Assembly: GCF_012931845.1 (NCBI RefSeq)
Contig: NZ_CP051884.1
Span: forward strand, 2,790,001-2,854,000
Origin: Cellulomonas taurus
GTDB taxonomy: Bacteria > Actinomycetota > Actinomycetes > Actinomycetales > Cellulomonadaceae
Reading direction: 5' to 3'
DNA: 64,000 nucleotides
Position numbers and translations under genes: made by a program
The notes under the pieces: generated by a model
Databases searched by the model: none
What the model was told of the DNA's origin: nothing
What the model saw: only the letters and a program-made list of their open reading frames with translations
Shown here: one piece after another, positions 1 to 9,768 of the stretch
Numbering within the stretch: position 1 is the stretch's first letter
Layout of the letters: the number at the start of each line of letters is the position of its first letter

Positions 1-3000
1 GTGATCCGGTGCGCCGCCACGGCGTTGAAGAACCGCGGGTCGGCGTCGGTGACGAGCAGTTCGTCCGCCTCGGTGCGACCGAAGTTCTGCACCGACAGCA
101 CCGTGGTGATGGTGGGCGTCGTGGCGTCACGCTGGACGTCCACCGTCGGCACCTCCAGCGCGGGCACCGCCAGCACCTCGGGGTCCTGCACGGTGACCGA
201 GGCGGTCCGGGTGGAGCTCACGATCTGCGGCAGGCAGCTGCTGGGCGAGCCGGTCTCCGGAGCGACGCAGACCCGCGCGTCCCAGAGCGTGGTGCGCACG
301 GTGTTGTCGATCCGCAGCCCCGCGACCGTGTCGGCACCGGTCACCCGGTTCTCGGCCAGCAGTCGGGTGTCCAGCACCATGGTGGCGCGCTGCCCGGCGG
401 CGATCCGGCCGGTGTACGTCAGCTGGATGCCGACCACGTCCGTGAGCTGTGCCGCCGTCAACGCCTTGGCGGCGGTGCTGGTGATCGCGGGGTCGGCGCT
501 GATCGTGCCGTCACCCGCCACCCGGTAGAGCACCACGTCCAGCCGGGTGGACCCGGAGATGCTGTCCGAGAGACTGCTGATCTTGGTGATCGAGAACTGC
601 GCGAACGGCGAGTTCGCCGTCAGCGTGGGTGCACTGTCGATCCCGGCCGGCTCGGTCAGCTGGAAGGTGTCGACCCGGGTGGTGGCGGTGCTCGTCCCGG
701 AGACGGTCAGGGTCGCGGTCGGCCACTGATCGGCGGCGGCGGCCTGGCCCTCGACCGGCAGCGCCAGCTGGTCCAGGTCGGTGCTCGGCTTGAGGGGGTC
801 GCCGTTGGAGGAGCGCAGCCAGGTCTTGGCGGCGGTCACGCCCACCGAGGCGGCCGTGACCTGGTAGGTCCATCCGGAGCTGTTCACCGGGCCACCGAGG
901 TCACCGCCGGAGCCGGTCACCCGGCCGGAGTTGGCGATCCTCCCGGGGTTTCCGGTGTTGGTCACGAAGGCGTTGTTGATCGGGGCGTTGTTCGCCCGCG
1001 AGGTGTCCCGCAGGGTGAAGGCCAGTTGGATCTGCCGGGTCGGGCCGTCGACCGCGGCCACCGCGTCCGCGCTCGCGCCGGTGGTCAGGTCCGGGATCAG
1101 CGCCTGACGCCAATCGTCCGCGGCGACGGCGGTGGTCCGCTCCGCGGCGCTGCGCGGGGCGTAGCTCAGCTGGATGCCGCCGATCCGCGCCTGCACACCG
1201 GCCGAGATGCTGGTGATCCCCGGGAACGACCCGACGTACGGGAAGGCACCGTTGACGTTCGTGCCACCGAACCGCAGATCCGTGCGGTTCCCGGAACGCG
1301 CCACCCACGCGGAGCCGTTCCACTGCTGGTCCTTGAGCGAGATCCAGTCGGCGCGCACGGTGTCGAACACCCGCACGTCGGTCACCTGGTCGAAGGCGAG
1401 GTACGGGTCGTAGGCGGACCCGGTCTCGGCGGCCGGGCCGGAGGTGATCGGCCGCACCGAGGTCAGGTTGAAGCTGTCCCAGAAGCTCTGGCTGCTGCCG
1501 GTGCTCGGAGTCGGGTTGGCGGCGGTGAGGCCGTTCGCGTCGGTGACGGTGATCGCGGTGTGCCGCTCGCCGTCCGTGCCCCAGGTCAGCGTGGCCAGGG
1601 TGGTCGCGCCGCTGCCCTCGATGCCGGAGGTGGAGCTCAGGCCCTTCACCAGGGCGTGGTGACCGTCGGTCCCGGGGTCGACGGCGGTGACGGTGTCGGT
1701 GACCCGGGTGACCGGGCTGGTGACCACGTTGCCCTCGATCGTGGCCGAGGAGGTCACCTCCGCGACGTTGGTGACCGAGGTGGTGGCGTTCCAGGTCTGG
1801 CCGTTCAGCACGGCGCCGCGCACCTGGAAGGTGACCAGGACGCGGAACACGGTGCCGTCCGGGAAGGTGTCGTCGGCCGGGGCGTGCGACACCAGCCGCA
1901 TCCCGCGCCAGGTGTCGCTGCCGCTCAGCGCCGACAGCGACCCGGCGTAGGTCTGCCAGACCGGCGCGCCGGTGGTGTTGGTGTAGAACTCGACCCCGGT
2001 GCCGGAGGGCGCCTCGACCGACTGCGGCAGGAAGACGTTCCACCAGGCGGCGCCCGCGTTGGAGTTCAGTCGTGCCGAGTCCTCGATGGTGAGCGTGTCC
2101 GGCAGGTGCTCACTGGCGCCGTGCCGGGAGACGGCCTCCAGCACGGCGGTCACGGAGCCGCCGACCGTCGAGACGTAGGGCTCGACGACGGTCTTGGTGC
2201 CGTTCACCGCGACGGTGGGCACCGCGACCGCGATCTGCGCGGCGGTGACCGGGCGGTTGCCGCTCTGCGCGGTGCGCGGGGTGACGGCGGAGGTGGACGA
2301 GCCGAGGGCGGCGACCGCGGTGGTGTGCGCGGCGTAGGTCGTCGCCGCCGCGGCGGTCGCGGCGCGCAGCAGCACCGGCACCGTGACCGTGGCACCCATC
2401 GGCACCGCCGACCCGGTGCCCCGCACGACGGCGGTGTAGCCGGTGACCTGCGACCAGGACCCCAGCCCGAAGGCCGCCGGGTCGGTCGGAGCCACCGGAC
2501 TCGCGGCGTTCAGGGTCACGGAGCCGCCGACCCCGTCGGCGGTGAGCACCGTGAGCACCAGGTCCGCGGCACCGGTCAGCCCGGTGACCTGCAGTCCGGT
2601 GCCGTCGGCGACCGCACCGGAGCGCCCGGCACCGAAGCCGGCGAAGGTCAGCCCGGCACCGAACACCCGGGTGTCCACCGCGGGCAGGTCGGGGTCGAGC
2701 AGCGTGTTGGTCGCGGTGACCTGCGCGGCGCTGGACGGGACGGTCAGGGTCAGCTGCTCGACGGCGCGGCGCGACCAGTTGGTGCCGACCGAGGTCAGGC
2801 GGACGTAGCCACCGCCGTAGACGGTGCCCGGGTTGACCCCGGCGAGGGCGGTGGTCGACCCGGCGTAGGGCCGCGGGTCGTACACCCGGAAGCCCTTGCT
2901 GTCGGAGCTGCTCGCGGTGCCGGTTCCGCGGAGGGCCACGGAGGTCGCGGCACCGGTGACGGTGAGCGTGTTCAGGTCCGAGGCGGTGTCGAAGGCGGCG

Positions 3001-4142
3001 GCCGGAGCGTTCGTCACGTAGTCCACCGGGGCGCTGTTCCGGGCGACCGGGGTGGAGTTGGTGCTCAGGTGCTCGCGGACGCCGATGCTGAGCGTCGATG
3101 CGGCTCCGGTGGCGATCCGGCTGCCGGTGTAGACCACCTGCAACCCGGTGAGGGTGCCGCGCACCTGCGGGGTCAGCCCGGCGAGCAGATCGGTGCCACC
3201 GGTGGTGACGGTGCCGAGGTCGACCTTCACCGGTGCGGAGCTGCCGGAACCGTTCCAGGTCCAGCCGGACACGGTCGCGGAGGTCGCACCGGTCGGCCAC
3301 CCGGTGATGGTCGCCGAGGTGAGGTCGAGCAGCATGCCCGCGGTGCCTGCGGCAGGACGGGTGGACGGGTCGGCGCCGCCCCAGTTCACGGTGAACTGGT
3401 CGGCGGGGTCGCCGCTCAGGGTGCTGGTGACGGTCGCGGTGTTGGTCGGCGAGTCGACCTGGTCGTCCACCCCGGACAGGAAGCTGCTGCGGGCCCACGC
3501 CACCGCGGTGGTGGTCGCCAGGTTGACCGGGAACTCACCGTTCACCCGGATGCGCGAGGGCTGCCCGGTGCCCGCCGCCGAGGACGGGAGGACCACGGCG
3601 GTGCCCTGCTGGCTGCCGCCGCCCAGCGGCGCGATCAGGGTGCTGTCGAACTTGAGCGTGCCGATGGTGCCGGCGGTCAGGCCGACCTCGCCGTCACCGA
3701 CCGGCAGGGTGAAGGTCACCCGGAACGCCGCGGCCGTGTCGTACCCCGCGGCGGGCTGGGTGGCCTGAGCGTCCGCCCAGTAGGTGATCGTCGGCGGCAC
3801 GTCCAGGCCGTCCACTACCACCGGCGAGCTGAGCTTCAGCGCCGCCAGGCTCACCGTGACCGCCGCGTCGACGCAGTGCTCGGTGTCGCTGGCGCACCGG
3901 TAGGTGAACGACGAACTGACGGTGTTGCTCGCCGGGCTGGCGGCAAATGCCTCGTCGGTCAGATACGTCGGGTCGGCGGCAGGCTGCTGCGCGAGCCGGG
4001 TGGCGCCGGAGGTGACCGAGAATCCGGTGGTCTCCAGCGTCGGGTCGGCGGCGACCGCGGGGGTCGCGAGCAGCAGGGTGCCCAGCAGCGCGAGCACAGC
4101 GGTGATCGCGGCCGAGCCGCGCAGGTGATGCAGGGGGGTCAT
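1..4142 (-). CDS. Giant secreted surface protein, C-terminus outside window
   Basis: An open frame runs on the minus strand from an ATG at 4142 to the window edge, at least 1380 codons without the end. I confirmed the frame at both ends and around 2100. The N-terminus (MTPLHHLRGSAAITAVLALL...) is a clear Sec signal peptide: a basic start, a hydrophobic core and an A-V-A-A cleavage region near residue 32. The rest is rich in Thr, Ser, Ala, Val and Gly with almost no Lys and few Cys, and reads as repeated beta-sandwich or adhesin-like modules. The last visible part (VTDADPRFFNAVAAHRI) resembles the DUF11-type repeats of actinobacterial surface proteins. Any sortase or other anchor would lie outside the window. 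It sits 265 nt after map, on the same strand. The family is not certain; a secreted wall or adhesion protein is the inference. Confidence 0.82.
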   Translation of the reverse strand, partial: MTPLHHLRGSAAITAVLALLGTLLLATPAVAADPTLETTGFSVTSGATRLAQQPAADPTYLTDEAFAASPASNTVSSSFTYRCASDTEHCVDAAVTVSLAALKLSSPVVVDGLDVPPTITYWADAQATQPAAGYDTAAAFRVTFTLPVGDGEVGLTAGTIGTLKFDSTLIAPLGGGSQQGTAVVLPSSAAGTGQPSRIRVNGEFPVNLATTTAVAWARSSFLSGVDDQVDSPTNTATVTSTLSGDPADQFTVNWGGADPSTRPAAGTAGMLLDLTSATITGWPTGATSATVSGWTWNGSGSSAPVKVDLGTVTTGGTDLLAGLTPQVRGTLTGLQVVYTGSRIATGAASTLSIGVREHLSTNSTPVARNSAPVDYVTNAPAAAFDTASDLNTLTVTGAATSVALRGTGTASSSDSKGFRVYDPRPYAGSTTALAGVNPGTVYGGGYVRLTSVGTNWSRRAVEQLTLTVPSSAAQVTATNTLLDPDLPAVDTRVFGAGLTFAGFGAGRSGAVADGTGLQVTGLTGAADLVLTVLTADGVGGSVTLNAASPVAPTDPAAFGLGSWSQVTGYTAVVRGTGSAVPMGATVTVPVLLRAATAAAATTYAAHTTAVAALGSSTSAVTPRTAQSGNRPVTAAQIAVAVPTVAVNGTKTVVEPYVSTVGGSVTAVLEAVSRHGASEHLPDTLTIEDSARLNSNAGAAWWNVFLPQSVEAPSGTGVEFYTNTTGAPVWQTYAGSLSALSGSDTWRGMRLVSHAPADDTFPDGTVFRVLVTFQVRGAVLNGQTWNATTSVTNVAEVTSSATIEGNVVTSPVTRVTDTVTAVDPGTDGHHALVKGLSSTSGIEGSGATTLATLTWGTDGERHTAITVTDANGLTAANPTPSTGSSQSFWDSFNLTSVRPITSGPAAETGSAYDPYLAFDQVTDVRVFDTVRADWISLKDQQWNGSAWVARSGNRTDLRFGGTNVNGAFPYVGSFPGITSISAGVQARIGGIQLSYAPRSAAERTTAVAADDWRQALIPDLTTGASADAVAAVDGPTRQIQLAFTLRDTSRANNAPINNAFVTNTGNPGRIANSGRVTGSGGDLGGPVNSSGWTYQVTAASVGVTAAKTWLRSSNGDPLKPSTDLDQLALPVEGQAAAADQWPTATLTVSGTSTATTRVDTFQLTEPAGIDSAPTLTANSPFAQFSITKISSLSDSISGSTRLDVVLYRVAGDGTISADPAITSTAAKALTAAQLTDVVGIQLTYTGRIAAGQRATMVLDTRLLAENRVTGADTVAGLRIDNTVRTTLWDARVCVAPETGSPSSCLPQIVSSTRTASVTVQDPEVLAVPALEVPTVDVQRDATTPTITTVLSVQNFGRTEADELLVTDADPRFFNAVAAHRI

Positions 4143-4219
4143 GTCCGTCCGAGCAGTCGTACGAGCGCACCGGGGTGCGGGAACGACTGGTTCTCGGCAG
4201 CTTCCTGACCGGACATGAA

Positions 4220-4247
4220 TCCGGTATGCGGGTGAATCTCCGGTATG
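4220..4247 (-). promoter_or_regulatory. Candidate operator: 9-nt direct repeat upstream of surface protein
   Basis: On the minus strand CATACCGGA occurs twice, at 4239-4247 and 4220-4228, with a 19-bp period, about 80 to 105 nt before the surface-protein start. A pair of direct repeats about two helical turns apart fits a dimeric activator or repressor site. No clear promoter hexamers could be assigned. The regulatory role is inference. Confidence 0.35.
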
Positions 4248-4407
4248 ACCGATTTACCCGCTAAGGGGTGGGGTGGTATCACCCAGAGGTGTCACCCGGG
4301 CGCCCGATGGTCCCCCAGGTGGCCCAGCCGGAGCTGATACCGGCCGTTCAGACCCCGGCGGGCGGGGCCACGACGTCGCGGCCCGGCCGGCAGGGAGTCA
4401 GGCCGGC

Positions 4408-5244
4408 TCAGTCCAGGCTGGCGAGCGGGACGCCGCGGGCACCCAGCTCGGCGGCTCCCCCGTCGACGGCGGTCAGCACGAACAGCCCGTCCGGCAGCAG
4501 CGCGACGCTGTGCTCCCAGTGCGCGGCACGGGAACGGTCGGCGGTGATCACCGTCCACTCGTCGGCGAGCGTCTCGGTGGCGATGGTGCCCCGGGTGATC
4601 ATCGGTTCGATGGCGAGGCACATGCCGGGCTTGAGCCGGGTCAACCGCTCCCGCACCCGGTAGTTGAGCACGTCCGGGGGCAGGTGCATCTGGCTGCCGA
4701 TCCCGTGCCCGACGTACTCCTCGACGATGCCGTAACCGACACCGGAACCGTCCACGGCGTCCTCGACCGCCTCCCCGACCACGTTCAGCCGGTCGGCCAG
4801 GCCGTCGCCCGCCCACAGCGCGGCGATGCCGTCCCACATCGCCTTCTCGGTGACGGCACTCAGGGCGACATCCGCCGGGTCGGCATCGTCGAGCACCAGG
4901 GACAGCGCTGAGTCACCGTGCCACCCCTCGACGATCGCGCCGCAGTCGATCGACACCAGATCCCCGGCCTCCAGCACGCGAGACCCGGGGATGCCGTGCA
5001 CGACCTCCTCGTTCACCGAGGTGCAGATCGTGGCCGGGTAGTCGTAGTACCCGAGGAACGACGGCGTGGCACCGGCCGCGGCGATCACCTCGGCGGCGGC
5101 GGCGTCCAGGTCACCGGTGGTCACCCCCGGCTTCGCCGCCGCGCGCGCGGCGGCGAGGGCATCGGCCACGACGAGTCCGGCCCGCCGCATCAGACGGATC
5201 TGATCCAGCGTCCTGAGCTCGATCTTGTCACGGCCGAATGCCAT
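4408..5244 (-). CDS. map: Type I methionine aminopeptidase
   Basis: The 278-residue product removes the initiator Met from nascent cytosolic proteins. It begins MAFGRDKIELRT and shows the M24 pita-bread metal ligands in order: Asp in SIDCGA, Asp in HGDSAL, His in GHGIG, Glu in EPMIT and Glu in EHSVAL. There is no N-terminal zinc-finger extension, so it is the short bacterial form. It follows adk by 4 nt and is the last gene of secY-adk-map. In many actinomycetes infA follows here; in this window a surface protein does. Confidence 0.96.
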   Translation of the reverse strand: MAFGRDKIELRTLDQIRLMRRAGLVVADALAAARAAAKPGVTTGDLDAAAAEVIAAAGATPSFLGYYDYPATICTSVNEEVVHGIPGSRVLEAGDLVSIDCGAIVEGWHGDSALSLVLDDADPADVALSAVTEKAMWDGIAALWAGDGLADRLNVVGEAVEDAVDGSGVGYGIVEEYVGHGIGSQMHLPPDVLNYRVRERLTRLKPGMCLAIEPMITRGTIATETLADEWTVITADRSRAAHWEHSVALLPDGLFVLTAVDGGAAELGARGVPLASLD

Positions 5245-5248
5245 GTCG

Positions 5249-5827
5249 TCAGCCCAATCGGGGTTCGATCGCGGCCAGCAGCCGCTCGGTCACCTGGTCG
5301 ACCTCGCCGAGGCCGTCGACCTGCACCAGCAGGCCACGGGCCGCGTAGAGACCGGAGATCGGTGCCGTCTCCTCGGCGTAGACGTCCAGCCGACGGCGGA
5401 TCACCGGCTCGGTGTCGTCCTCACGGCCCTCGATCTCCGCACGCTTCAGCAGCCGCGGAACCACGACCTCGGGGTCGACCGTGATCTCCAGCGCGACGTC
5501 GAGGGTCACCCCGGCCTCGGTCAGCGTGGCGTCCAGCGCCGACACCTGAGCGGTGTTGCGCGGGTAGCCGTCCAGCAGGAAGCCGTTCACGGCATCCGGC
5601 TCGGCCAGCCGGTCGCGCACCATCGAGTCGGTGACCTCGTCCGGGACCAGCTCACCGCGGGAGCTGTACTCCTGCGCGAGCTTGCCCAGCTCGGTGCCGC
5701 CCTTGATGTTGGCGCGGAAGATGTCGCCGGTGGAGATGGCCGGGACGCGCAGCCGCTCGGCGAGCTTGGCGGCCTGGGTGCCCTTCCCGGCACCCGGCGC
5801 ACCCAGGAGGATCAGACGTGCACCCAT
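5249..5827 (-). CDS. adk: Adenylate kinase
   Basis: The 192-residue product interconverts ATP plus AMP and two ADP. The start at 5827 is set by MGARLILLGAPGAGKGTQ, in which GAPGAGKGT is the P-loop. DGYPRN marks the AMP-binding region, and the LID segment is short and has no Cys4 zinc site, as in other actinobacterial short-form enzymes. The start codon shares a base with the secY stop (TGATG), so translation is probably coupled. The open frame continues upstream of this ATG, but that part does not resemble adenylate kinase. Confidence 0.97.
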   Translation of the reverse strand: MGARLILLGAPGAGKGTQAAKLAERLRVPAISTGDIFRANIKGGTELGKLAQEYSSRGELVPDEVTDSMVRDRLAEPDAVNGFLLDGYPRNTAQVSALDATLTEAGVTLDVALEITVDPEVVVPRLLKRAEIEGREDDTEPVIRRRLDVYAEETAPISGLYAARGLLVQVDGLGEVDQVTERLLAAIEPRLG

Positions 5828-7125
5828 CAGCGGAGGAACCCTTCGTAGTGACGCTGCTGCAGCTGCGACTCGATCTGCTTGACGGTCTCCAGACCGACAC
5901 CGACGACGATCAGCACCGACGACCCGCCGAACGGGATCGAGGTCCCGACGCCGAGCACGATGAACGCGATGGTCGGGATCAGGGCGACCAGGGCGAGGTA
6001 GATCGACCCCGGCGCGGTGATCCGGGTGATCACGTAGTCCAGGTACTCGGCGGTCGGCCGACCGGCGCGAATACCCGGGATGAAGCCGCCGTACTTCTTC
6101 ATGTTGTCGGCGACCTCGTCCGGGTTGAACGTGATCGCGGTGTAGAAGTAGCAGAAGAAGATGATCAGGAGGACGTACAGCCCGATGTGCAACGGCGCAC
6201 CCGGGTTCGCCAGGTGGGCGGCGATCCACTGCTTCCAGCCGGCGGTCTGGTCCCCGAACCCGGCGAGCAGCGACGGCACCTGCAGCAGGGACGACGCGAA
6301 GATCACCGGGATCACACCGGCCATGTTGATCTTGATCGGGATGTAGGTGCTGGACCCGCCGTAGGTGCGGCGACCCACCATCCGCTTGGCGTACTGCACC
6401 GGGACCCGGCGCTGCGACTGCTCGACGAAGACCACCAGGGCGATCACCAGGATGATGATGACCAGGATGATCGCGAAGGCGCCGATGCCACCGGAACCAC
6501 CGGCGATCGACCACATGGCGCTCGGGAAGGACGCGGCGATCGAGGTGAAGATCAGCAGCGACATGCCGTTGCCGACACCGCGCTCGGTGATCAGCTCACC
6601 CAGCCACATGATCAGGCCGGTACCGGCGGTCATGGTGAGGATCATCAGACCGGTGGTCACGATCGACCCGTCCGGGATCACGTCGACCGAACAGCCGGTG
6701 AACAGCTGACCGTTGCGCGCGGTGATGATGACGGTGGTCGACTGCAGCACCGCCAGACCGATGGTCAGGTACCGGGTGTACTGGGTCAGCTTCGCGGTGC
6801 CGGACTGGCCCTCCTTGTGCAGGGCCTCGAACCGCGGGATGACCACCCGGAGCAGCTGGATGATGATGCTCGCGGTGATGTACGGCATGATCCCCAGCGC
6901 GAACACCGACAGCTGGAGCAGTGCACCACCGCTGAACAGGTTCACCAGGCCCAGGACACCGCTGTCCGAGCCCGACTGCTCGATGCAGACCTGCACGTTG
7001 GAGTACGAGACCCCCGGGGTGGGCAGGAACGAACCGGCCCGGAACACGACCATGATGCCGATCGTGAACAGCAGCTTGCGCCGCAGATCGGGGGTCCTGA
7101 AGGCCCGCACGAATGCGCCTAGCAC
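5827..7125 (-). CDS. secY: Protein translocase subunit SecY
   Basis: This 432-residue polytopic membrane protein forms the channel of the Sec translocon. It has the usual ten hydrophobic segments and the N-terminus MLGAFVRAFRTPDLRRK with the first transmembrane helix just after. The start is GTG at 7125, preceded by a strong GGAGGACAG ribosome site. It lies 194 nt after rplO, behind a 16-bp terminator hairpin, so secY-adk-map is probably transcribed from its own promoter. No convincing promoter hexamers were found in that gap. Confidence 0.97.
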   Translation of the reverse strand: MLGAFVRAFRTPDLRRKLLFTIGIMVVFRAGSFLPTPGVSYSNVQVCIEQSGSDSGVLGLVNLFSGGALLQLSVFALGIMPYITASIIIQLLRVVIPRFEALHKEGQSGTAKLTQYTRYLTIGLAVLQSTTVIITARNGQLFTGCSVDVIPDGSIVTTGLMILTMTAGTGLIMWLGELITERGVGNGMSLLIFTSIAASFPSAMWSIAGGSGGIGAFAIILVIIILVIALVVFVEQSQRRVPVQYAKRMVGRRTYGGSSTYIPIKINMAGVIPVIFASSLLQVPSLLAGFGDQTAGWKQWIAAHLANPGAPLHIGLYVLLIIFFCYFYTAITFNPDEVADNMKKYGGFIPGIRAGRPTAEYLDYVITRITAPGSIYLALVALIPTIAFIVLGVGTSIPFGGSSVLIVVGVGLETVKQIESQLQQRHYEGFLR

Positions 7126-7277
7126 CTGTCCTCCTGCTTCCGCCGACCGGCGGGTTGTGTGTGGTCCAGCTCTGTTCCGGGCACAGCTCGGCTCAGAGCA
7201 CTGTGGGGAACCCTAACCGACAACCCACCGCCCACGGGTACACCGCCGCGAATTGAGTGGTCGCTGGGTGGAGACAG

Positions 7278-7313
7278 CAACAGGGCCGGTGGGTATCCCC
7301 ACCGGCCCTGTTG
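7278..7313 (-). terminator. Terminator after rplO (end of S10-spc run)
   Basis: A perfect 16-bp inverted repeat (arms 7278-7293 and 7298-7313, 4-nt loop) starts 7 nt after the rplO stop. It has no clear T-tract, as is common for actinobacterial terminators. It separates the ribosomal-protein run from secY. Confidence 0.8.
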
Positions 7314-7319
7314 TCCGAC

Positions 7320-7958
7320 TCAGTCCTGCTGCGCGACGCTGCCGCCGGCGGCCAGGATCTTGTCCTTGGCCGAACCGGACAGCGCGTCCACCGCCACGGA
7401 GAGCTTCACGGTGAGCTCACCGGCACCGAGCACCTTGACCGGCTGGCCCTTGCGGACCGCGCCCTTGGCCACCAGGTCCTCGACGGTGACCTCGCCACCC
7501 TCGGGGTACAGCGACGCGAGCTTCTCCAGGTTCACGACCTGGTACTCGACCCGGAACGGGTTCTTGAAGCCGCGGAGCTTGGGCAGCCGCATGTGCAGCG
7601 GCATCTGCCCACCCTCGAAGCGCTCCGGCACCTGGTACCGGGCCTTGGTGCCCTTGGTACCACGACCGGCGGTCTTACCCTTCGACGCCTCACCACGACC
7701 CACACGGGTCTTGGCGGTCTTGGCGCCCGGGGCGGGACGGAGGTGGTGGACCTTGAGGGTGCCGCCGGCACCTTCGGTGGTCTTGGCCTCGTCCTTGGGC
7801 GCAGCGGCCTTGGCGGCCGCCGGCTTCTTGGCAGCCGGCTTCTTGGCGGCGGGCTTCTCGGCAGCAGCCGCAGTGGCCGTCGCCTTCGCCTTGGTCGCCT
7901 TCGGAGCCTTGGCCGGGGTCTCCTCCGGAGTGGTCTCGGCAGCCTTCTTCTCAGCCAT
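7320..7958 (-). CDS. rplO: 50S ribosomal protein L15 with long Lys/Ala-rich N-terminus
   Basis: This is a 212-residue L15, against about 145 in most bacteria. The conserved domain begins near residue 65 ([19 protein letters not shown]) and includes the loop [21 protein letters not shown]. Residues 1 to about 60 are a low-complexity tail of Ala, Lys and Pro with [12 protein letters not shown] repeats. The ATG at 7958 is chosen because GGAGTGACG precedes it; a GTG two codons upstream, overlapping the rpmD stop, is an alternative. It is the last gene of the ribosomal-protein run. Confidence 0.95.
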   Translation of the reverse strand: MAEKKAAETTPEETPAKAPKATKAKATATAAAAEKPAAKKPAAKKPAAAKAAAPKDEAKTTEGAGGTLKVHHLRPAPGAKTAKTRVGRGEASKGKTAGRGTKGTKARYQVPERFEGGQMPLHMRLPKLRGFKNPFRVEYQVVNLEKLASLYPEGGEVTVEDLVAKGAVRKGQPVKVLGAGELTVKLSVAVDALSGSAKDKILAAGGSVAQQD

Positions 7959-7960
7959 CG

Positions 7961-8143
7961 TCACTCCACCTCCTCGACCGCGACCAGGTGCGTCACCGTG
8001 TTGACCATGCCGCGGATCTCGGGACGGTCCTCCTTGACGACGACGTCGCCGATCCGCTTCAGGCCCAGGGTGCGCAGCGTGTCGCGCTGGTTCTGCTTAC
8101 CGCCGATGGCGGACTTGGTCTGGGTCACCTTGAGGCGGGCCAT
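7961..8143 (-). CDS. rpmD: 50S ribosomal protein L30
   Basis: A 60-residue L30 ([19 protein letters not shown]), the usual bacterial length, with the typical [14 protein letters not shown] segment. Its ATG at 8143 overlaps the rpsE stop by one base, which fixes the start; a longer upstream extension of the frame is not real. Its stop is 2 nt before the chosen rplO ATG. It belongs to the spc part of the operon. Confidence 0.95.
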   Translation of the reverse strand: MARLKVTQTKSAIGGKQNQRDTLRTLGLKRIGDVVVKEDRPEIRGMVNTVTHLVAVEEVE

Positions 8144-8781
8144 CACGCACCCACCTTCTCGGTCTTCTCCGGACGACCAGCGGCCTGCGACCGCAGGAGC
8201 GCCGCCGGAGCGACGTCCTCGAGCGACTTGCCACGGCGCGCGGCCACGGCAGCCGGCTCCTCCAGGCCCTGCAGCGCCGCCACCGTGGCGTGCACGATGT
8301 TGATGGCGTTGGAGGAACCCAGGGACTTGGACAGGATGTCGTGCACGCCGGCGCACTCCAGCACCGCACGCACCGGACCACCGGCGATCACGCCGGTACC
8401 CGGGGACGCGGGGCGCAGGAAGACGACACCGGCAGCGGCCTCACCCTGGATCGGGTGGGTGATGGTGCCCTGGATGCGGGGGACGCGGAAGAAGTTCTTC
8501 TTCGCCTCCTCGACACCCTTGGCGATCGCCGCGGGCACCTCCTTGGCCTTGCCGTAGCCGACACCCACGGTGCCGTCGCCGTCGCCGACGACCACCAGGG
8601 CGGTGAAGCTGAAGCGACGACCACCCTTCACGACCTTGGCGACACGGTTGATCGAGACGACGCGCTCCAGGAACGCGCTCTTCTCCTGGGCGTCCCCGCG
8701 GCGGTTGTCGCGGCGGCCGCCGTCGCGACGGTCGCCACCACCCTGCGGTGCGCCCGTGTTGCTGCGCTGAGGAGCAGCCAT
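8143..8781 (-). CDS. rpsE: 30S ribosomal protein S5
   Basis: A 212-residue S5 with a Gly/Arg-rich N-terminal extension of about 33 residues ([16 protein letters not shown]...). The conserved domain follows from [22 protein letters not shown]. The C-terminal half carries [15 protein letters not shown]. The start at 8781 matches the family N-terminus; upstream frame is not S5-like. It sits 46 nt after rplR and is coupled to rpmD through TGATG. Confidence 0.96.
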   Translation of the reverse strand: MAAPQRSNTGAPQGGGDRRDGGRRDNRRGDAQEKSAFLERVVSINRVAKVVKGGRRFSFTALVVVGDGDGTVGVGYGKAKEVPAAIAKGVEEAKKNFFRVPRIQGTITHPIQGEAAAGVVFLRPASPGTGVIAGGPVRAVLECAGVHDILSKSLGSSNAINIVHATVAALQGLEEPAAVAARRGKSLEDVAPAALLRSQAAGRPEKTEKVGA

Positions 8782-8827
8782 CAGTGGTTCCTCACCTTCG
8801 ATGCGGGAAATGCCAGCACAGTCGTGG

Positions 8828-9199
8828 TCACAGGGCCAGCCCACCCTCGCGGGCGGCGTCGGCGACCGCGGCCACCCGACCGTGGTACTTGTTGCCGCCG
8901 CGGTCGAAGACCACCGCGTCGATGCCGGCGGCCTTCGCACGCTCGGCGATGAGCTCGCCGACGCGCTTGGCCTTGGCGCTCTTGTCGCCCTCGGCACCGC
9001 GCAGGTCGACCTCGAGCGTGGAGGCCGACACCAGGGTGCGGCCCACGCCGTCGTCGACGATCTGGGCGACGATGTTCCGGTTGGACCGGGTCACGACCAG
9101 ACGCGGACGCGCGGCGGTGCCCGCGATCTTCTTGCGCAGACGCAGGTGGCGGCGCTTACGGGCGATGTACTTGCCCTTGCCCTTAACGATGATCGCCAT
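8828..9199 (-). CDS. rplR: 50S ribosomal protein L18
   Basis: A 123-residue L18 that binds 5S rRNA. It starts [20 protein letters not shown] and has the conserved [20 protein letters not shown] and [12 protein letters not shown] segments. It lies 3 nt after rplF and 46 nt before rpsE in the spc gene order. Length is normal and no anomaly was seen. Confidence 0.96.
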   Translation of the reverse strand: MAIIVKGKGKYIARKRRHLRLRKKIAGTAARPRLVVTRSNRNIVAQIVDDGVGRTLVSASTLEVDLRGAEGDKSAKAKRVGELIAERAKAAGIDAVVFDRGGNKYHGRVAAVADAAREGGLAL

Positions 9200-9202
9200 G
9201 GC

Positions 9203-9742
9203 TCACTTACCAGCCTTTCCGACCTTGCGGCGGACGTTCTCGCCCGCGTACCGCACACCCTTGCCCTTGTAAGGCTCGGGCTTGCGGATCTTCCGGATGT
9301 TGGCGGCGACCTCGCCCACCTGCTGCTTGTCGATGCCCGCGACCGAGAACTTGGTCGGGGACTCGACGGCGAAGGTGATGCCCTCGGGGGCGGTCACGAT
9401 CACCGGGTGGCTGAAGCCGAGGGCGAACTCGAGGTCCGAGCCCTTGGCGGTCACGCGGTAACCGGTGCCGACGATCTCGAGCTTCTTCTCGTATCCGTCC
9501 GTCACGCCGACCACGAGGTTGGCGAGCAGGGTCCGGGTGAGACCGTGCAGCGAACGGGACTGGCGCTCGTCGTCGGGGCGGCTGACCACAAGGGCGCCGT
9601 CCTCGTCACGAGCGATCTGGATGGGGGAGGCCACGGTGTGGCTCAGGGTCCCCTTGGGGCCCTTGACCGTCACCACGGCGCCGTCGATGTTGACGTCCAC
9701 ACCGGTCGGGACCGGGACGGGGAGTCTGCCGATTCGAGACAT
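9203..9742 (-). CDS. rplF: 50S ribosomal protein L6
   Basis: A 179-residue L6 with the duplicated fold. It begins [20 protein letters not shown] and ends with the signature [15 protein letters not shown]. The start at 9742 is set by homology; the same frame runs further upstream across the rpsH region in a different reading and is not L6. It lies 26 nt after rpsH. Confidence 0.96.
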   Translation of the reverse strand: MSRIGRLPVPVPTGVDVNIDGAVVTVKGPKGTLSHTVASPIQIARDEDGALVVSRPDDERQSRSLHGLTRTLLANLVVGVTDGYEKKLEIVGTGYRVTAKGSDLEFALGFSHPVIVTAPEGITFAVESPTKFSVAGIDKQQVGEVAANIRKIRKPEPYKGKGVRYAGENVRRKVGKAGK

Positions 9743-9768
9743 TGCTTGACTTCCTTTCCGTCTCGGGC

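Noticed and set aside
9..4208. A 1399-codon plus-strand open frame
   Set aside because: It is antisense to the surface-protein gene; its product is Arg/Gly/His-rich and has no recognisable domain, whereas the minus-strand frame has a signal peptide and normal composition.
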